DNA from: Actinomycetota bacterium
GTDB lineage: Bacteria; Actinomycetota; JAHEXW01; JAGVPG01
DNA: 37,495 bases
Direction: 5' to 3'
Assembly (NCBI GenBank): GCA_020052375.1
Contig: JAGVPG010000015.1
Location: forward strand, 1-37,495
How positions within the stretch are numbered: position 1 is the stretch's first letter; every line of letters begins with the position of its first letter. The position numbers were made by a program, and so were the translations under genes. The notes beneath the pieces are model-generated. The model was not told where the DNA came from. It did no database searches and worked only from the letters and a program-made list of their open reading frames with translations. Shown here one piece after another: positions 13,350 through 22,115 of the stretch.

Positions 13350-14998
13350 AAGAGCTACACATTAAAAACTTTGCGCTGATAGATGAGCTATTTTTAGGAC
13401 TGGACAAAGGCCTGAACGTCTTGACGGGTGAGACGGGAGCCGGTAAGACGCTTGTGCTTGAAGGCATGAACCTTCTCATAGGGAAGCGAGCAGACACTCT
13501 GCTGATAGGAAAAGGGAATGCGGAAGCTCTGGTCGAGGCATCTATTGAATTGCCGGAAGGCGAACACGTCATAGGCAGGACGGTGTCGGCAGACGGTAAA
13601 AACAAGTGTCACATAGACGGAAAACTGGCGACGGTAACGATGATCGCCGGGTTAATGGATAGCATCGTGGATTTTCACGGGCAACATGAGCATCAGGCAC
13701 TTTTAAAACAGAGTCATCATATCGACTATCTAGATGAGTTTGCCGGAAGCGGGCTTGCGGAAGTCAAAAAAGAATATAAAGAGATCCACTTACGGCTTAA
13801 TACACTTAAGAAAACACTCGAAGACTTAAAGATGAGCGAGGAAGAGAGGGCCGCTAAAATGGACCTCTTGCATTTTCAGATCGATGAGATAGAGAAAGCG
13901 GACTTAAAAGAAGGCGAGGATCTGGACCTGGAGAAGGATAGGCTCAAAGTACAGAATGCCGAGAGGTTGAAGCAGGCGATGATCGATGCCAGGAATGCGC
14001 TCAGTGGTGGCGATCAAGGAGAGCCGGCTTCGCTCGATGGGCTAAGAGTAGCAGCAGAATCGATGAAAGGGCTCGAAGGAATAGACGATGAGCTGGCAAA
14101 GTCGGGCGAGAGACTTCAAGAGATACTGATGGAAACCGAGGAGATAAACAGGGATATAGGCGGATACCTGCAGGAGAATGAGTACGAGACCGAACGTCTT
14201 AATGAGATCGAAGATAGGCTGCACGAGATAAAGGATATTATGAAGAAGCACGGCGGTTCAATAGCGGCGGCTATTGATCATAAAGATATAGCTAAAGTAG
14301 AGCTTGAGCTACTTACAAAAAGAGATGCGAAGATCGACGGGATAGAGGGAGAGATCGAAGAGGGCGAGAAAGAACTACGAAAGACAGCAAAGAGACTTAG
14401 CGATATAAGACGCTGCTCGTCTGCGGACTTAAAGGCGGCGGTCGAGAAAGAGTTTAAAGATATCGGGTTAAAAGACTGCGTATTCGAAGTCGTGTGCGAA
14501 GAGGCAGACGACTACAAAGTCGATGGAATGGATAGAGTCGAGTTTTTGATCGGCCCGAATGCCGGTGAGAGTACGAAACCGCTTGTCAGGATCGCCTCGG
14601 GCGGTGAAGTCTCCCGTATCATGCTGGCGCTTAAGATCGCTCTGACCAAGGCGGATCCTGTCCCGATATTGATATTCGACGAGATAGATGCCGGGGTGGG
14701 CGGAAAGACAGCGGCAAGAGTGGGCGCGAAACTGGCATATCTGTCGCGAGGACATCAAGTGATAGCGATCACGCATCTGCCGCAGATAGCTGCCTTTGCC
14801 GACAGCCATTATCATGTATCTAAGAATAAAAAAGCCGATAGGACCATAACGACCGTCAAAGGTCTGGACAAGGCCGGCAGGCTTAGCGAGCTGGCAAGGA
14901 TGCTTAGCGGAATAGGCATAAGTGACATAACAAGGTCGCATGCAAACGAACTCATGGAAGATGCGCATAATCTCAAACTTGAAAAGTCTAAAAGATAA
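13343..14998 (+). CDS. recN: DNA repair protein RecN
   Basis: A 551-residue SMC-like ATPase for double-strand break repair. Walker A is GETGAGKT (residues 29-36), the Q-loop region reads HGQHEHQALL, a long coiled coil rich in Glu and Lys fills about residues 150-360, the signature is ASGGEVSRIMLALK, and Walker B is PILIFDEIDAGVGGKTA. Length is normal. ATG 13343 overlaps the tlyA stop. In mycobacteria ppnK (NAD kinase) stands between tlyA and recN; here it is absent. The next gene overlaps its 3' end. Confidence 0.95.
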   Translation: MLKELHIKNFALIDELFLGLDKGLNVLTGETGAGKTLVLEGMNLLIGKRADTLLIGKGNAEALVEASIELPEGEHVIGRTVSADGKNKCHIDGKLATVTMIAGLMDSIVDFHGQHEHQALLKQSHHIDYLDEFAGSGLAEVKKEYKEIHLRLNTLKKTLEDLKMSEEERAAKMDLLHFQIDEIEKADLKEGEDLDLEKDRLKVQNAERLKQAMIDARNALSGGDQGEPASLDGLRVAAESMKGLEGIDDELAKSGERLQEILMETEEINRDIGGYLQENEYETERLNEIEDRLHEIKDIMKKHGGSIAAAIDHKDIAKVELELLTKRDAKIDGIEGEIEEGEKELRKTAKRLSDIRRCSSADLKAAVEKEFKDIGLKDCVFEVVCEEADDYKVDGMDRVEFLIGPNAGESTKPLVRIASGGEVSRIMLALKIALTKADPVPILIFDEIDAGVGGKTAARVGAKLAYLSRGHQVIAITHLPQIAAFADSHYHVSKNKKADRTITTVKGLDKAGRLSELARMLSGIGISDITRSHANELMEDAHNLKLEKSKR

Positions 14999-15782
14999 GA
15001 TAAAAAGCCATTTCAGCCGCTGGGCTCTATATTGGGCTTTACTCGGAGTCCTGGCAGTACTGGCTATCATGGTGCTTGTAGCAGTCTTCGCCTTTACGGG
15101 ATGGCCTCATCTAAGGAGTCCGTTCGCCGGAAAAGAAGCAGTAAGGTTGGCGCCGGACAGCAAAGCGCTGGCAACGGATGAGATGAGCAAGAAACTCGCG
15201 TCACGCATCCTGCCTTTCGCGAGAGTGAGCGAATTCAATGAGACTCTTTTCCTACCGGCCAGAATGGGCTTGATCAAAGGCATCGGATATCACGAGTCGG
15301 GCAACAACAAAGCTTACTCGCTCGAACCCATCGGAAAACTAATCAAAAACGAGAATGATTGGAAGGTGGATGTGCCGCTGGGCTCGAATTGCGCGGCGCC
15401 CCAATACTATATAATGGAATCTCGAGGTGAATCGACGACTGCGACTTCTGTCGCTGATATAGCGATGGAGAGAAATACGCAGGTTCTAGCGCCGATAGAC
15501 GGTACTGTGACTAAGGTCGAATCACTCGTCATATATGACGAGTATGAAGACATACAGATCGAGATAATGCCAGCCGGACACCCCGAACTAAGGATGGCGT
15601 TTCTTCATATAGACGACATCAGGATCAAGGTCGGTGATGAAGTGAAGCAAGGCCAGACGATGATGGGAATACCGAGAGACTTCACGGCGGCTTTTAAGTC
15701 GGAGCTGGATGATTACATAAAACCGCCGTTTCCGCACGTGCATATGCAGATGAACCGGTATGTTCCCGACCAGCCGAACTAG
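14961..15782 (+). CDS. Membrane-anchored degenerate LytM (M23) domain protein
   Basis: About 273 residues. A basic N-terminus precedes one membrane helix (ALYWALLGVLAVLAIMVLVAV); the rest should be outside. The C-terminal half has the lysostaphin/LytM fold signature LAPIDGTV, then HIDDIRIKVGDEVKQGQ, and HVHMQM. The first zinc motif HxxxD is broken: the Asp is kept (SVADIAM) but the His position is Thr. The HxH motif survives. It may thus be a non-cleaving regulator, as EnvC/NlpD are for amidases. The start is uncertain: ATG 14940, ATG 14961 (GGAAG just upstream) or TTG 14979, all overlapping recN. It lies 12 bp before steA, which suggests a role in cell separation. Confidence 0.75.
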   Translation: MRIISNLKSLKDKIKSHFSRWALYWALLGVLAVLAIMVLVAVFAFTGWPHLRSPFAGKEAVRLAPDSKALATDEMSKKLASRILPFARVSEFNETLFLPARMGLIKGIGYHESGNNKAYSLEPIGKLIKNENDWKVDVPLGSNCAAPQYYIMESRGESTTATSVADIAMERNTQVLAPIDGTVTKVESLVIYDEYEDIQIEIMPAGHPELRMAFLHIDDIRIKVGDEVKQGQTMMGIPRDFTAAFKSELDDYIKPPFPHVHMQMNRYVPDQPN

Positions 15783-15794
15783 GAAGGGCTTTTC

Positions 15795-16913
15795 TTGAGA
15801 TACAAAGGTCAAGCACGACTTGATAAGAAAACAAAGAACCTGGTAAAGCGGCTTCATCCGGGGGACATAGCCATTATAGACCACGAAGATATCGACAGGG
15901 TGACGGCCGAGACGCTGGTCGATACGCGTGTCGAGGTCGTAGTGAATGCCAGTAAATCGATCAGCGGCAGGTATTCGAACCTGGGTCCGCTGATACTGAC
16001 CAAAGCCGGGATCCAGCTGCTGGATGACGTAGGAAAAGACATCTTCACACAAGTCAAAGAGGAAGATATCCTGACCATACACAACAACGCCGTGATCAAA
16101 GAACACACAGTCATAGCTCGAGGGACTTTACTTTCGACAGCTGATGTTGAATTGCTGATGGAACAGGCGAAAACGAATATGGGGAAAGAGCTTGAGAAGT
16201 TCGCCCAGAACACACTCGAGTTCATTTCGAAAGAGAAGGAGTTCCTTGAAGGTGTGGATGTCCCGGAGACCAGGACCAACCTGAAACACCGCCACGCGCT
16301 TATTGTCTCTCGCGGTTATGACTATAAGGAAGACCTAAGGACTTTAAGGGCATATATCCAGGAATTCAGGCCGGTATTGATCGGTGTTGATGGCGGCGCG
16401 GACGCTTTGCTGGAAACCGGATATAAGCCGCATATCATAATAGGAGATATGGACAGCGTAAGCGAGAAATGCCTGAAAAACGGCGCGGAGCTGATAGTCC
16501 ATGCTTACCCCGACGGCAAAGCGCCTGGCCTCGATCGCCTAAAGAAATCGGGTTTCGACCCGCTTGTTTTCAGGAGCCCGGGGACCAGTGAGGACATTGC
16601 CATGTTGCTGGCATATGAAAAAGGCGCGGAGCTCATAGTAGCCGTGGGAAGCCATGCCAATATGGTCGAGTTTCTGGATAAGGGAAGGAAGGGTATGGCA
16701 TCCACGTTCCTTGTCAGATTGAGGGTGGGTCCGATACTTGTTGACGCGAAGGGCGTAAACAAACTTTACCGGTCGACCGTCAAACCGTCATATTTCCTGG
16801 TCATTCTGATGGCGGCGCTTCTCACTTTGCTGATCATGGTACAGGTATCACCGATGGCGAGAAACATCTTAAGATTGCTAGTGTTGAAATTGAGATTGGT
16901 CCTAAAGATATAA
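15795..16913 (+). CDS. steA: SteA-like cytokinetic ring protein
   Basis: A 372-residue homologue of Rv1697/SteA, which in Corynebacterium works with SteB in daughter-cell separation. The N-terminal part contains KRLHPGDIAIIDHEDIDRVTAETLV; a middle segment is coiled-coil-like; a thiamine pyrophosphokinase-like domain follows with GVDGGADALLETGYKPHIIIGDMDSVS. One membrane helix lies near the C-terminus (YFLVILMAALLTLLIMV, about residues 331-347). The start is TTG 15795 behind AGGAAGGG. It is followed by a palindromic repeat and steB, the conserved actinobacterial order. Confidence 0.88.
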   Translation: MRYKGQARLDKKTKNLVKRLHPGDIAIIDHEDIDRVTAETLVDTRVEVVVNASKSISGRYSNLGPLILTKAGIQLLDDVGKDIFTQVKEEDILTIHNNAVIKEHTVIARGTLLSTADVELLMEQAKTNMGKELEKFAQNTLEFISKEKEFLEGVDVPETRTNLKHRHALIVSRGYDYKEDLRTLRAYIQEFRPVLIGVDGGADALLETGYKPHIIIGDMDSVSEKCLKNGAELIVHAYPDGKAPGLDRLKKSGFDPLVFRSPGTSEDIAMLLAYEKGAELIVAVGSHANMVEFLDKGRKGMASTFLVRLRVGPILVDAKGVNKLYRSTVKPSYFLVILMAALLTLLIMVQVSPMARNILRLLVLKLRLVLKI

Positions 16914-16920
16914 AAAGTGA

Positions 16921-16972
16921 TACCCCCTCTTTTTATTCCTCCCCCTTAAGGGGGAGGACTTAGGTGGGGGTA
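16921..16972. repeat. Nested palindromic element between steA and steB
   Basis: The perfect 20-bp palindrome CCTCCCCCTTAAGGGGGAGG (16938-16957) is nested in outer arms TACCCCC (16921-16927) and GGGGGTA (16966-16972). No T-run follows on either strand, so it is not a standard intrinsic terminator. It resembles palindromes dispersed in many uncultured bacterial genomes; a hairpin in the steA-steB mRNA would be expected. Confidence 0.75.
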
Positions 16973-16993
16973 GCGATGACAAAGGAGATATAA

Positions 16994-17851
16994 GTGTTTG
17001 ATTTTAGGTACCATATCATTTCGTTGGTGGCTGTCTTTCTGGCGCTCGGCGTCGGCATCTTCATGGGGACGATGGTGGCGGAGAAGGGAGTCGTGAATCA
17101 GCAGGAAAAAGCGCTTATAACGAAGCTGGAGAAGGACTTCGATGCGCTGCGCGAGGAAAACCGGGTCGCCTCCGAGGATATGAAGCAAGCCGGTATGTTC
17201 AGCAAAGAGATAATCCCGATGGTCGTGCACGATAAACTCTACCAGCAGAACGTAGCCATAGTCATTACGACCAATCTTGAAGATGAGGAAAAGAAGGCCT
17301 TGAAGACGACCATAGAACAGGCGGGCGCCAACCTGCGTTCGACGACGTCCTTGACAAGCGAGCTTGGCTTCAACAAAAAAGACAACCTGGATAAGATAAA
17401 CACCATACTAGGGACATCGAATCTGACAGGCAACCAGCTTAAGAACCGCATGATGTCGGATCTGGGCAAGCAACTTACGACCGGGCAGAGTCAGGAGTTC
17501 TTTCAAAGCCTGAAGGACGCCGGCGCGATACGGATAGACGGGAACTACGAAACACCTGTCCAGATAATCGTGGTAGTAGGGGGATCGGACAACGATGTAA
17601 CCGTAGATGATGTAGACACCCCCTTTATCAAAGAGGCCTTATCGCTCGGCGTAACGGTGCTGGGTACGGAGACGTCGACGGTCAAGAACTCATACATGAC
17701 CGCATATCAACGCCTGGGAATAAGTACGGTAGATAATATCGACACCTCCTCCGGTCTGGTCTCTTCCATCCTGGCCGTTAGCGGCCAACCGGGCAACTAT
17801 GGCATTAAATCGACCGCCAAGCGATTGATGCCGGTCCTATCCGGCCAGTAG
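16994..17851 (+). CDS. steB: SteB/MctB-family membrane protein
   Basis: A 285-residue member of the MctB (Rv1698)/SteB family, first called a copper transporter and in Corynebacterium a SteA partner. The N-terminal signature FDFRYHIISLVAVFLALGVG includes the single membrane helix and continues IFMGTMVAEKGVV. A coiled coil (about residues 35-65) follows, and the remainder is a soluble domain expected outside the membrane, with a Gly-rich segment IIVVVGGSDND. The start is GTG 16994 with AAAGGAG 6 bp upstream. It precedes glycosyltransferase genes. Because SteA is encoded next to it, a division role is likelier than copper transport here. Confidence 0.87.
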   Translation: MFDFRYHIISLVAVFLALGVGIFMGTMVAEKGVVNQQEKALITKLEKDFDALREENRVASEDMKQAGMFSKEIIPMVVHDKLYQQNVAIVITTNLEDEEKKALKTTIEQAGANLRSTTSLTSELGFNKKDNLDKINTILGTSNLTGNQLKNRMMSDLGKQLTTGQSQEFFQSLKDAGAIRIDGNYETPVQIIVVVGGSDNDVTVDDVDTPFIKEALSLGVTVLGTETSTVKNSYMTAYQRLGISTVDNIDTSSGLVSSILAVSGQPGNYGIKSTAKRLMPVLSGQ

Positions 17852-17857
17852 CGCAAG

Positions 17858-18526
17858 GTGAAGATCGTCGCGCTCGTCCCGGCTCACAATGAAGAAGACG
17901 CGGTCGGAAAGACCGTAAGAAGCTTAAAAGACTCAAAAGTCATCGACACAGTGATCGTGATCGATGATGGGTCGACGGACAAGACTGCAGAAAAAGCTGA
18001 AAAGGCTGGCGCTGAGATCGTCCGTTTGACCAGAAACACGGGCAAAGGCGGGGCGCTGAATCAGGGACTAAAGATATTGCCATCCGATTACGACGCTGTC
18101 GCGTTTATTGATGCCGATGTCGAAGACAGTGCCGGTGAAGTGGATAAACTCGCTAAACCGGTCATAGAAGGCGAAGCGGACATGTCGATCGCTGTCATTA
18201 CGGCAAAGCCTGGCTCTGGTGGATTCGGGCTGGTCAAGGGTCTTGCACAACGCGGGCTAAAAAAGAAGACAGGCCTGGATCTCAAAGCACCTCTAAGCGG
18301 ACAGAGGGTCATAAAACAAGAGGTGATCGACGCCATAGGGCATTTCGAGGCGGGGTATGGCCTTGAGGTCGCGTTGACTATAGACGCAGTCAAGAACGGG
18401 TTCAAGGTGGTAGAGGTTCCGGTCGATATGTATCATGCGTATACCGGTAAGACGGTAGCGGGTTTTTTGCATCGAGGCCGCCAGTATCTGGACGTCTTGA
18501 GGGCCTTAAGGAGGCGCAAGTATTGA
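17858..18526 (+). CDS. Family 2 glycosyltransferase
   Basis: A 222-residue GT-A fold enzyme of the polyprenyl-phosphate sugar transferase or related type. Motifs are VALVPAHNEEDAVGKTVRSL, VIDDGSTDKTAEKAEKAGA, TGKGGALNQGL and the metal-binding AFIDADVED. There is no C-terminal membrane region. The start is GTG 17858, 6 bp after steB; it overlaps the next gene by 4 bp. Donor and acceptor are unknown. Its position after steA/steB and before a phosphosugar transferase suggests it builds an envelope glycan. Confidence 0.85.
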   Translation: MKIVALVPAHNEEDAVGKTVRSLKDSKVIDTVIVIDDGSTDKTAEKAEKAGAEIVRLTRNTGKGGALNQGLKILPSDYDAVAFIDADVEDSAGEVDKLAKPVIEGEADMSIAVITAKPGSGGFGLVKGLAQRGLKKKTGLDLKAPLSGQRVIKQEVIDAIGHFEAGYGLEVALTIDAVKNGFKVVEVPVDMYHAYTGKTVAGFLHRGRQYLDVLRALRRRKY

Positions 18527-19371
18527 GCATCTTCTGGCTTTTCGTACTGTCCGGTTCGATAATTGTCTCTCTTGTTCTTTTCTTGATGACCAAGAAGCTT
18601 CTTGTATTAGTCGGTCTGTACCGTCCCAACTATGTTGGAGACATCATCCCTATAAGCACGGGTGTTATAGTGGTGCCGCTGCTACTGTTCTTTGAACTTG
18701 TCGTCTTCTGGTTTCTGCAGAACGCTTTTCCGCGAACGGCCCGCTTTCCCGATCTAAATTTCGCTTTTGCCGTCCTTGTCGTTATGATGACGCTGCTTGG
18801 CCTGATGGATGACGCTTGGGGCGACAGGTCGATCGGCGGATTTCGCGGCCATTTTGGAGCTCTTCTAAAAGGACGGGTGACGACCGGGGTGGTCAAAGCG
18901 ATCGGCGGTGGATTGGTCTGTCTGTACGTCTCATTCAGGGTGTCGACAGAAGTCTCCTTGGTGATGATCCTGATGGATGCCCTTATACTCGCATTGGCCG
19001 TCAACATCTTCAACTTGTTCGACTTAAGGCCGGGCCGGGCGCTGAAGATATTCTTCCTGGCACTGGTAATGCTCGTCCTGTTTACCTATACCAGCGAATT
19101 CTGGATATTCGCCTCCATCATATTAGGAGCCGCGTTTGTGCTCTTTCCGTCGGACATTGGAGGGAGGACGATGCTTGGCGACGCCGGGTCGAACGTACTC
19201 GGCGCGGTCGTCGGATTCGGGCTGATCACAACCCTTGGAACGACACCGAGGATCGTTTCGTTCATTATCCTGCTGGTCTTGAACGCTGCCAGCGAGAAAT
19301 GGTCGTTCACGCGGATAATCGAGAACGCTCCCCTCCTAGACTGGCTCGACCGCCTCGGCCGCCGCACTTAA
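18523..19371 (+). CDS. WecA/MraY-like phospho-sugar transferase (glycosyltransferase 4 family)
   Basis: A 282-residue polytopic membrane protein, shorter than MraY or WecA (about 320-360). The family catalytic motifs are recognisable: LLGLMDDAWGDR (DD pair), VNIFNLFDLRPGRA (N-x-x-N-x-x-D; the following residues are LRPG instead of the usual GxDG), and MLGDAGSNVLGA. Such enzymes move a sugar phosphate from a nucleotide sugar to undecaprenyl phosphate. The start is TTG 18523 with AAGGAGG 8 bp upstream, overlapping the GT2 stop. It ends the steA-steB-GT2 group; after it comes a repeat island. Confidence 0.82.
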   Translation: MSIFWLFVLSGSIIVSLVLFLMTKKLLVLVGLYRPNYVGDIIPISTGVIVVPLLLFFELVVFWFLQNAFPRTARFPDLNFAFAVLVVMMTLLGLMDDAWGDRSIGGFRGHFGALLKGRVTTGVVKAIGGGLVCLYVSFRVSTEVSLVMILMDALILALAVNIFNLFDLRPGRALKIFFLALVMLVLFTYTSEFWIFASIILGAAFVLFPSDIGGRTMLGDAGSNVLGAVVGFGLITTLGTTPRIVSFIILLVLNAASEKWSFTRIIENAPLLDWLDRLGRRT

Positions 19372-19377
19372 GAAAAT

Positions 19378-19480
19378 AGTGTGTGCCTGGTAAAGGTTGA
19401 AGTAAATCTTCTCGCTAAAGATATCCCGCTCGAAGAATTCTTCAACCTCCCCAGACACAGGATGTATAAACAAACCCTTA
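19378..19480. repeat. 103-bp palindromic repeat, copy A
   Basis: A long hairpin-forming unit. The outer arms are TGTGCCTGG and CCAGACACA, and the inner arms AGGTTGAAG ... CTTCAACCT continue toward TCTTCTCG and CGAAGA. A direct copy of the same length lies at 19650-19752, about 90 percent identical by eye; differences sit mainly in the spacer and loop. It begins seven bases after the stop of the phosphosugar transferase gene. Confidence 0.85.
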
Positions 19481-19515
19481 ATTGTGGCGCCAAGCTCTGA
19501 TCTCGGATACGGAAA

Positions 19516-19592
19516 AAAAGTGAGTGCTCTAACGCACAGCATGTTTTTGTAGCCGCCGACCTTCAGGTCGGCTTCCCTAAAAGTGAGTGCTC
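19516..19592. repeat. Repeat module bounded by AAAAGTGAGTGCTC
   Basis: The 14-mer AAAAGTGAGTGCTC occurs exactly at 19516-19529 and 19579-19592. Between them is the perfect 8-bp stem GCCGACCT-TC-AGGTCGGC (19555-19572). The 14-mers resemble the left edges of the two 103-bp copies (AGTGTGTGCCT), as if one end sequence introduced several modules. Confidence 0.7.
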
Positions 19593-19610
19593 GCAACCCC
19601 AGCTGTGTCG

Positions 19611-19638
19611 TTGCGAGGGAGCGAAGCGACCGAAGCAA
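19611..19638. repeat. Dispersed-type palindrome (TTGCGAG ... GCGAAGC ... GAAGCAA)
   Basis: TTGC at the left pairs with GCAA at the right, with GCG/CGC-type pairing inside. From memory this resembles a palindrome (CATTGCGAG...GCGAAGC...GAAGCAAT) scattered in many bacterial genomes. It lies between the second 14-mer module and the second 103-bp copy. Confidence 0.55.
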
Positions 19639-19649
19639 ACTACGCAAAA

Positions 19650-19752
19650 AGTGTGTGCCTAGGCTAGGTTGAAGTAAATCTTCTCGAATCAAGATATCCG
19701 CTCGAAGAATTCTTCAACCTCCCCAGGCACAGGATGTATAGAAGAACCCTTA
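19650..19752. repeat. 103-bp palindromic repeat, copy B
   Basis: Same length and orientation as copy A (19378-19480), ending in the same ACCCTTA. The outer arms pair better here: TGTGCCT against AGGCACA. The right end (GAAGAACCCTT, 19741-19751) forms a further perfect 11-bp stem with AAGGGTTCTTC at 19781-19791. Confidence 0.85.
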
Positions 19753-19791
19753 TATGCGCTTATGAGGTGTTTCCGTTCCCAAGGGTTCTTC
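19741..19791. repeat. Perfect 11-bp inverted repeat upstream of the HMA-like gene
   Basis: GAAGAACCCTT (19741-19751) and AAGGGTTCTTC (19781-19791) with a 29-base loop. It overlaps the end of 103-bp copy B and lies just before the promoter of the following gene. Confidence 0.7.
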
Positions 19792-19822
19792 AATTAGTCT
19801 GTTTATCTTTAGAAGCATCCAG

Positions 19823-19828
19823 TATAAT
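19823..19828 (+). promoter_or_regulatory. -10 box of the HMA-like gene
   Basis: Perfect TATAAT, 32 bp before the TTG start; the -35 region (about 19800-19805, TGTTTA) is weak. Confidence 0.45.
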
Positions 19829-19859
19829 TTATCTAAAGGCTTCACAAGGAGTGAGATAA

Positions 19860-20276
19860 TTGGTCAACAAAACATCCATCGTCACTATGGCTGTTCTTGC
19901 ACTATTTGTCGGAATCGTCACAATAGCACTTATTCAGAACCCACCTACTAAACCTGCGCCTCACAACCATGAAGAGGAAGGTAGAAGTGGACAATCTAAT
20001 GTTTTAGAAGCTAAGGGAGATGACATAGACCTAAGTAAAGCTAAAGACTTTACATTCAAAGTCAAGGGTATGAATTCCGAAGAAATCGCCGGTAAGGTCA
20101 ACAGCTCTTTACATGCGTCATTTGAAGGCTTTGTTGGTAAAGTAACAGCAGACCTTGAAACCGGGCAGTTTACAGTGCAATATGATACAAGCGGCGCTAG
20201 TGAAGAAAAAATACTCGAAGCGATAAAACAATCTGGCTTTGAGGCTGAAGCAGTATCCGCCGAACAAAGTCCTTGA
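19860..20276 (+). CDS. Membrane-anchored HMA-fold protein without the CxxC motif
   Basis: A 138-residue protein. An N-terminal hydrophobic segment (VTMAVLALFVGIVTIALI, about residues 9-26) is a signal or anchor; a linker with APHNHEEE follows, then a domain of about 70 residues like a heavy-metal-associated (MerP/CopZ) fold: FTFKVKGMNSEEIAGKVNSSL ... VGKVTADLETGQFTVQYDTS ... ILEAIKQSGFEAE. The metal loop, normally GMxCxxC, reads GMNSEEIA, so both metal cysteines are missing. Copper or mercury binding by the usual site is excluded; the His/Glu-rich linker might still bind metal. The start is TTG 19860 with AAGGAG 8 bp upstream. It is monocistronic by appearance. Confidence 0.78.
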   Translation: MVNKTSIVTMAVLALFVGIVTIALIQNPPTKPAPHNHEEEGRSGQSNVLEAKGDDIDLSKAKDFTFKVKGMNSEEIAGKVNSSLHASFEGFVGKVTADLETGQFTVQYDTSGASEEKILEAIKQSGFEAEAVSAEQSP

Positions 20277-20392
20277 TCAATTTCGTTTTCCTGGGTTCTT
20301 TGGCGAGCTCCTCGCAAAGACACCCTTTAAAGACCAGGAGTATGATCCGAACAACCCCCGCTCTCTATATTCCAATAGTTGACAATAATCGT

Positions 20393-22101
<1,709 letters not shown>

Positions 22102-22115
22102 ACTCCGGAGCAAAA

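Noticed and set aside
16938-16957. Palindrome as intrinsic terminator after steA
   Set aside because: No run of T follows on either strand, and it lies inside the steA-steB unit.
18816-19379. 187-residue Arg-rich plus-strand frame
   Set aside because: It is a shadow in another frame of the WecA/MraY-like gene, whose own frame has clear catalytic motifs and membrane segments.
19336-19692. 118-residue minus-strand reading frame across the repeat island
   Set aside because: It runs through the palindromic repeats and the 3' end of the GT4 gene; the sequence repeats with the DNA elements and shows no known domain or ribosome-binding site.
19378-19752. CRISPR array
   Set aside because: There are only two long palindromic copies with dissimilar, non-spacer material between them and no cas genes.
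20298-20319. Hairpin after the HMA-like gene as terminator
   Set aside because: The stem CTTTG-CGAG/CTCG-CAAAG has a bulge and no T-run behind it; it is too weak to call.
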